DNA from: Hibiscus mutabilis
Lineage: Eukaryota > Streptophyta > Magnoliopsida > Malvales > Malvaceae
Reading direction: 5' to 3'
NCBI GenBank assembly: GCA_019671005.1
Contig: CM033723.1
Location: 15,205,254 to 15,269,253 of the forward strand
Length of the DNA stretch: 64,000 bases
Positions 58,297-64,000 of the stretch are shown here, piece after piece. Below the pieces are notes generated by a model. It saw only the letters and a list, made by a program, of their open reading frames with translations, made no database searches and had not been told where the DNA came from. The position numbers and the translations under genes are program-made. The number at the start of each line of letters is the position of its first letter. Position 1 is the stretch's first letter.

Positions 58297-61293
58297 TTAA
58301 TCGATGCGAGAGCCTGGCCGATTAGGATATTTGCTCTTGTTGTGTTCGGGATTCCTACAACTAGTGCATAGTTTTGGATATCCAATTTTTTCTTGATGTT
58401 CGACCAAATCCTTGTCACAGTAAATTCGTGTTAATCGTGGATGACCATTTCTTTTGCATCGTAGTGCATGATCTGGCCGTATTGTAGGTTCATCATCAAC
58501 TACATCCGGATCTCATTCATTTCCAAAAGGAGCAAACTCATATTGATAAATCTTGAATACGGTTTTAAGTAATTATACTGGATCAACGAATGTCATGTAG
58601 TGAATCCGTACATAAGAATAAAAAAATGGCGTGCACACACGAGTATTTGAATGTTTAGAAGACTCCTTACTCGTACGTTCTTTCTTATAGATTGACCACG
58701 TATGTGTTGTGCTCTATGCCTTCCAACAGCCTCGAATATTCCAAAACACGGAATGAATGTTGTTCATGAGGGAAACATGTCACATTCATCACATTTGAAT
58801 GCAAAACAATTGTTTGCAATTTTGTGAGGAGGTTTGGGTGAACTCTATGGCCGTCTGCCATCTAGTCTATTGCTTGTTTTCCCAAGGTTACAAAAAGGGT
58901 TTCCAACCGATAATATGTTGCTTTAACAATAGAAGTGATAGACAAATGTCACACTCCCTTTAGTGGTGAATTGATATTCTCAGCCAAGTTCATTGTCATG
59001 TGACCATATTGACGACCCCCATCAAATGATTGAAGCCATTTCTCCATCAAGATTTGAACAAGGTAGTTATAGCCCAATAGATTCCTAACCCTCACTTGTT
59101 CAAGTAGCTCATCAACCTCATGTACGTAATGCGTGTGGCCTAGTCAATAAAAGATGGAATAATTAATAAGGAACAATAAATGCAAAGATATCATAAACCC
59201 AAAAGAGTGAAAGACGTACTCATTCAAAGCACCGTTAGATGTTCATCTTCACTCTAGTACATTTGCAAATAATTTGCAATAATGTGACGTAAATAGTACC
59301 GGTGATAAATATAAGGAGGTTGCCAAGACCGGCACATACACTGGATTGCGTATTTGATCCATGTGCCTCTATCAGAAATAACATATTTCCCATCATCTCT
59401 ATCACGCATAATATGAGATAGAACATATTTTCGTAAGTTCTTAAGGAAGAATTCCTAAAAGTCGATATCATCTTTTTCAACTATGGCAAAGGCGATGGGA
59501 ATAGTTTTTCTATTGCCGCCTTATGCAACCGCCAATAGTAATATCTGTGTGTATCTATCGTACAACCAAGTATCGTCGATCTGAACCATCGGCTTACAGT
59601 GGCAGAATGTATTAACGCACTGCGAAAATGTCCAAAATAGTAGATATAATTGGCACACACCTTGTACAACACGATCATTTTTATATGCCAGTACGATCTC
59701 CATTTCCACAATCTTTCTCGGTATGTGTTTCTGTATCATTTCTAGCCATGGCCGCAACTCTTTGTACAATTCCTTCCATTGACCATACAGCTTTTTTAGG
59801 GCTCGATACCTTGCATACCATGCTTTATGGTAGTCAACTAGGTATATTGCGATTTAATTGCAACAATACAAGTCGTAACTGTTATATATAGATTTGCTTT
59901 AACCAGTAGAGTGAAGACATCACAAAGTATGCGCATATCCAAGTTACGATAATCATGACTAAGGATACTAATGGTGCATGTATGAGGTTGGACGTATTTT
60001 GTGATCTTCCATAGGTTATTCATTGTCTTCAAGCATGATACACGAATCCTCTAATTACAACCATGGTTCTTATGGACACATTCATCAATATATTTGTCCG
60101 CTACAGTTTTATAGACAATCGACATAACTGAGCGGCATATATTGTAGTTCTTAATGGCAACCTCGACCAGTTTTTTATCTTGAAGACTATTCCCTTATAG
60201 ATCTTGAGTGTTGAACACTTCCATATCAATTGTTGTGAAGTGGGATGACGGCTGATAATAAGAAATAGGAGTTGAGCTGTTAGCAGTATGTGGAACGTTG
60301 AAAGGTTCATTGTGTTCTTCGTTGTCTCGGACATTATCCTTCACTCCAACCGACATGTCAAGGTATTCTGGTTCTTTATAGAAATGGCCTACCTAGTCAC
60401 CATCAGGGCCAACCTCCCTTATTGGTTCTTCGCCACAATGATCCCCATTAAATCAGAATAGTTCTGAGTCATCAATTGCTACGTTAATAAGTGTACCAGT
60501 TGTTCGTCGATCACAAGAATGCTCAAAAGACCACTCACAAATTGTATTACCAAGATCAAGGTCGTTGCCAGCACATGAATGTCTCCCTATATATGGTGAC
60601 ATGTAATATGCACTAGGGATGCACGTTAAACATTGTCTAAATGAGTAATCATCGAACTAGTTAAGCGCTTCATGGTCTGCCGACCTTATGTCCCTTTGAG
60701 ATGATGCCACGGCTACACCCATACTGTATGGATTGTATGTTGAATGTTGGATTGGTGGCAGGTTCAATTTGAAGTCAAAGCTAGCTATGCAAGAATGCCT
60801 TGGCATTAAATATGATAATACACCCAGGTCTTTGCATGTACTGCGCGTACTTAATAAGTTGAAGTTCTTTCATAAATCTGCTGTCGGGCTCTAAACATTA
60901 GGATCAAAGTCAAAATTTGCCTGTACCCAATTTCAGAACTCAATATCATCATTATCAGAAAATGTTTCATACAGCTCAATGAACCCTCCTAATGAATACT
61001 GCAAGTGGGATTCCATCATCAATTCCACATCACTGTTGTCTACAACATGGTATATTGAGTATTGTAATGGTTCAAACGACGTATGTAGTCGATACTTCAA
61101 CGAGTTCAGTTTTTTTTTCACGAGCATGTAGAACATTCTTCGAGACTTCCTCTATCAACACCTTATACGTTACTTTCCTCGACAACGTTATTGTAATAAT
61201 ATTTAAAGACTGAAAGACGCCACCGAGAGATACATCACCGATCATCTGCCCATCATAGTATACAAAAGTAGTAATAGTTCTTCTTCCTGACAT
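58297..61293 (-). pseudogene. MuDR-family (MULE) transposase, broken
   Basis: DDE transposase. The N-terminus starts MSGRRTITTFVYYDG at 61293 (PB1-like N-terminal region of plant MULEs), then 'HVVDNSDVELMMESH' (61000). The catalytic region reads 'CKPMVQIDDTWLYDRYTQIL' (59530-59600; QIDGT in the family), then an in-frame TAA, 'TIPIAFAIVEKDDIDF', TAG, 'EFFLKNLRKYVL' (59410-59515) and 'VISDRGTWIK'. The C-terminus has 'ALRCKRNGHPRLTRI' and a zinc knuckle, CTSCRNPEHNKSKY, with Tyr for the last Cys (about 58320-58375). The stops fall where the family has Q and W. Several frameshifts; non-functional. Confidence 0.87.
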
Positions 61294-61618
61294 ATTTTGA
61301 AAATATCTACGATCATGCAAAGAGATGAACAAGCATTAGAAAAATTCTAATGTCTTAAAACTATATAAGAATTGAGAAGTCTCACATAACTTACAATTAA
61401 AACACTTATCTGAAATTGACGTCGGGCAAAATAAGTTGTCCTCCTTCAATTCACTTATCCTTCACTTCTGAGAACTTTTGAAATTGATAAGATTTTTTTT
61501 GTTATTGATTATGTCTGTTATATGGGACAATAATATTATCGCGCGTCTTCTAAAATGTGAGGACCCTTTTATTTATGACGTGTTAGATACGTTGTATCAA
61601 TCAGCCTGATATGTTAAG

Positions 61619-61646
61619 GAACTCGCTTTCTGCAGAACGCGAGTTC
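61619..61646. repeat. 28-bp palindrome, right copy 1 of the MULE
   Basis: GAACTCGCTTTCTG followed by CAGAACGCGAGTTC; one unpaired position. Confidence 0.9.
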
Positions 61647-61703
61647 TCCAGAGATTCCTGATGTGTCAGCAGCAACGTACTCTATTGAGGTAACAAGTCT
61701 TAC

Positions 61704-61731
61704 GAACTCGCTTTCTGCAGGAAGCGAGTTC
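61704..61731. repeat. 28-bp palindrome, right copy 2 of the MULE
   Basis: GAACTCGCTTTCTG followed by CAGGAAGCGAGTTC; one unpaired position. Confidence 0.9.
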
Positions 61732-61760
61732 ATTATTGTTATTTTTCGATAAAAACTTAA

Positions 61761-62210
61761 GGGTAAAGTACATAAATGGTCACTAAACTATCCCTAAAAA
61801 TACAAAACGGTCACCAAATTTCACAATTTACATAATGGTTATTAAACTTTAGTTTTTATTACAAAATGGTCATTGGGCCATTAACTGTCGTTAATTGGGA
61901 GACGTGATAGTTATAAAAATTTGTATAATAACATATTTAATCATCAATATTTACACATTCAATCAATTTAGACATTAATAATGAGAGTCAAATTAGGAAT
62001 AAATTGATTAAGTGTGTCAATATGGAAGATTAAATGTTATATTATTTAAATTTCTGTAACTGTTACGTCACGGAGTTAACGACAATTAACAGCTCAGTGA
62101 CCATTTTGTAACAAAAACTAAAGTTTAATGCCTATTATGTAACATTTGAATGTTTGATGACCATTTTGTGTTTTTAGAGATAGTTTAGTGACCATTTGTG
62201 TACTTTACCG
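61761..62210. mobile_element. MULE-type MITE, family II, copy 2
   Basis: 450 bp. The left tip is GGGTAAAGTACATAAATGGT and the right tip reversed is CGGTAAAGTACACAAATGGT. A perfect 9-bp duplication, AAAACTTAA, is at 61752-61760 and 62211-62219. Closely similar to 53560-53981. Confidence 0.9.
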
Positions 62211-62407
62211 AAAACTTAAATAGTTTCTGCATATTCAACGAAAACTAAAATCCTAAAAAACCTGGGCCTTAGCAAATCATGGCATGATTTTCTACAATTG
62301 TGTTCCATTCTGGAATTTATGTCTACACTTCCTTCAACTGCAACTTTAAGAAAGATGATTTAGATGATTTGATTTCAATGTAGCTTAGAAAACCTACAAC
62401 ACGAAAA

Positions 62408-62620
62408 ATGTCTTCGTTGCAAGCGAAAATACTCGTTGATGAGCTCAGCCTTGAAGGTCATTACATGATGACGTTATCAAATGCAACTGACATTCACAAG
62501 ATGTTTAGAAGATACACCCGTGTCAGGCGTACGAACATCGAGTTGACTCTAAAATTTGATGAAGAAGCAACTTCATCAAGAAACACAGAAGCAACTGTAA
62601 TACCTCAAAATTTTAGATAG
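62408..62620 (+). CDS. Short unrecognised ORF running into an LTR
   Basis: 70 codons from an ATG at 62408. The last 8 codons and the stop come from the LTR that begins at 62596, so any real protein was longer and has been cut by that insertion. The product is mixed polar (…DIHKMFRRYTRVRRTNIEL…), with no motif or membrane segment I can name. It could be a fragment of a host gene or of another transposon. Confidence 0.25.
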   Translation: MSSLQAKILVDELSLEGHYMMTLSNATDIHKMFRRYTRVRRTNIELTLKFDEEATSSRNTEATVIPQNFR

Positions 62621-64000
62621 TGACCAAAATGAATAAAATGAAAGTTTTGTGGCTAAAGTATAAACTTAGGAAAAGTTTAGGGACTAAATTGTAAAATTTG
62701 AAAGTTATGTATTTTAGTCCCATAAATGAATAGTTTACCCCCAAGAATGACGTTTCTGTGTTACTCAAATTTTTTGTACATAATTTGTGTTAAAAGCTAT
62801 AAAAGGGTTAAGTTTGAGAAAAATTCGGATAATCAGATCGAATTGAATATTTGAGATATTTTATTCGATGATAATGCAAGATTAATAATATCTTTTCCAT
62901 GCCTTAATTGGGAAGGATTTAACATGGACCATTGGATTTAAGTTGATTTTCCATATTAAATATTAGATGTTAGATGAATAATGGCAAGGTTGTAATTTTG
63001 GAAAATTACAAGGGCAAAAATGGTAACTACTAACTTATTGGTTTATTTTTGACCATTGGTTGAATATTTTGACAAGTGGTAAGCTTTGGAGCATTGGATA
63101 TCAAGGGTAAAATAGTCATTTGACTATTAAGGAGATTTTTTATTAAATATGATTAAATAATGCCATTTGGCATGAAAATAAAGAAAAGAAAAGTGTGGAA
63201 TTTTGGTTCATCTTTCTTCCATTGCCGTGAGGTTTAGAGAAGGGAGAAAAAAATTCAAGTTCAAATTTCAAGCATTTAGAGTTTGATTCAAGGTTAGTTC
63301 ATGAAATACAAATTTATTCTTCATTGAATTCTCTTTCATTTGGTATAAGAAATTCATGGAATAGTTGAAGATAACTCTTGAATTTTGAGGAGAGATAATT
63401 TAAGGTTTAGGGATTCAAATGAATTAGGATTGTTATGTGATGTTCTATCATTTCTATGCTTGATTGAAGTTCAAATTGATGTATTCTTGATTGAATATCA
63501 TTTGATTAATTAGGGAATAATTTGGGGTTTAAGGATTCAAGTTGAATTTGGAGTTTTCATGAAAGAATTGGAACAATATAATTAAAGGTTAATTTGAGGT
63601 GTTGGAATGGTTAAAGGATGCTAAAGATGTGAATTATGAAATCTGCCCAGAATTTTAGTCTTTGGCAGTGAGTTTGGAATTTCACCAAAAATTCCATAAA
63701 AATGATTAGGAGGTAAGCCAAATACCATTTTATTCTTGCTTTAGTCTAGTTTCATTTAAAAAACGGTGACTGATTTCGATTGGGATATCAAAAGGTATGA
63801 ATTTTTAAGTGACGAAAGGTCAGAAAACAGAGTAGCAATATGCTCCGAAATTCAGCATTGGAATTCAAATTTGAAAACTCATTATAAATTGTACGAGTTC
63901 AATTTGGGCTATTAGTTTATATGGTTGAACATATTATCAAATCTAGTTTCTGTTAGAACAAACAAAATCGAATTCCGAGTTGTAGATTATTTTATATAAA
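62596..64000 (+). mobile_element. Start of a further LTR, cut by the window end
   Basis: Begins TGTAATACCTCAAAATTTT, a usual start for plant gypsy LTRs. It is followed by non-coding AT-rich DNA with 'gggactaaattgtaaaat' and 'gcaaggttgtaattttgga' phrases common in such LTRs. No gag or PBS is reached within the window, so orientation rests on the TGTAA start alone. Confidence 0.5.

Larger units (their letters stand above)
57604..61740 (-). mobile_element. Decayed autonomous MuDR-type MULE
   Basis: A broken MULE transposase (58297-61293, minus) flanked on both sides by imperfect copies of a 28-bp palindrome (57713, 57793, 61619, 61704). No long terminal inverted repeats or target duplication were resolved, so outer limits are approximate (non-TIR MULEs are common in plants). 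A family II MITE adjoins the right side. Confidence 0.75.

Noticed and set aside
1..64000. CRISPR arrays, operons, phage or bacterial systems
   Set aside because: Tandem arrays here have diverged units without unique spacers, and all coding signals are plant or retrotransposon type.

Overview
The window is nuclear DNA from a flowering plant, almost certainly a eudicot: it is AT-rich, carries one intact plant-type receptor-like kinase gene, and is otherwise filled with plant transposable elements. The genus is not decided by the sequence; a Malvaceae (cotton-like) genome is only a guess. No bacterial genes, CRISPR arrays, rRNA genes or confident tRNA genes were seen.

The only intact host gene is at 8230-10152 (+): a single-exon, 640-residue leucine-rich-repeat receptor-like kinase recognised as SOBIR1/EVERSHED, the immune co-receptor kinase that partners LRR receptor-like proteins. 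A TATA box, a three-codon upstream ORF and some W-box-like motifs lie upstream. Just downstream is the tail of a dead hAT transposase (10684-11116).

Left flank (1-8100): a MULE-type MITE with perfect 9-bp target duplications, a degenerate minus-strand Ty3/gypsy LTR, and a roughly 1-kb non-autonomous hAT element with a smaller MITE inside it. Centre-left (11222-21880): a complete but decayed Tekay/Del-like Ty3/gypsy chromovirus with a perfect 5-bp target duplication and a 1025-bp non-autonomous hAT element inside its 3' LTR. Next come another MULE-MITE, a fold-back MITE with telomere-like arms (23323-23678), an apparent polyadenylated retrocopy and AT-rich spacer.

Centre-right (27855-49861): a nest of retrotransposons. 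Element B (minus-strand gypsy, 560-bp LTR) has its 3' LTR split by element A (plus strand, LTR about 3.2 kb). Element A in turn holds element D (minus strand) in or beside its broken 5' LTR. A and D encode only a Tat/Ogre-like gag and no recognisable pol. Each has its own tandem array between gag and 3' LTR, and D has a tRNA-Arg primer site. A related LTR (element C, 50922-54776), also preceded by its own array, lies just outside the nest.

Right end (52500-64000): more MULE-MITEs, a Pack-MULE carrying what looks like a captured host exon (55701-56947), a LINE RNase H tail, and a decayed MuDR-type MULE (57.6-61.7 kb). The MULE has imperfect copies of a 28-bp palindrome near both ends. A new LTR begins near 62596 and runs off the window.
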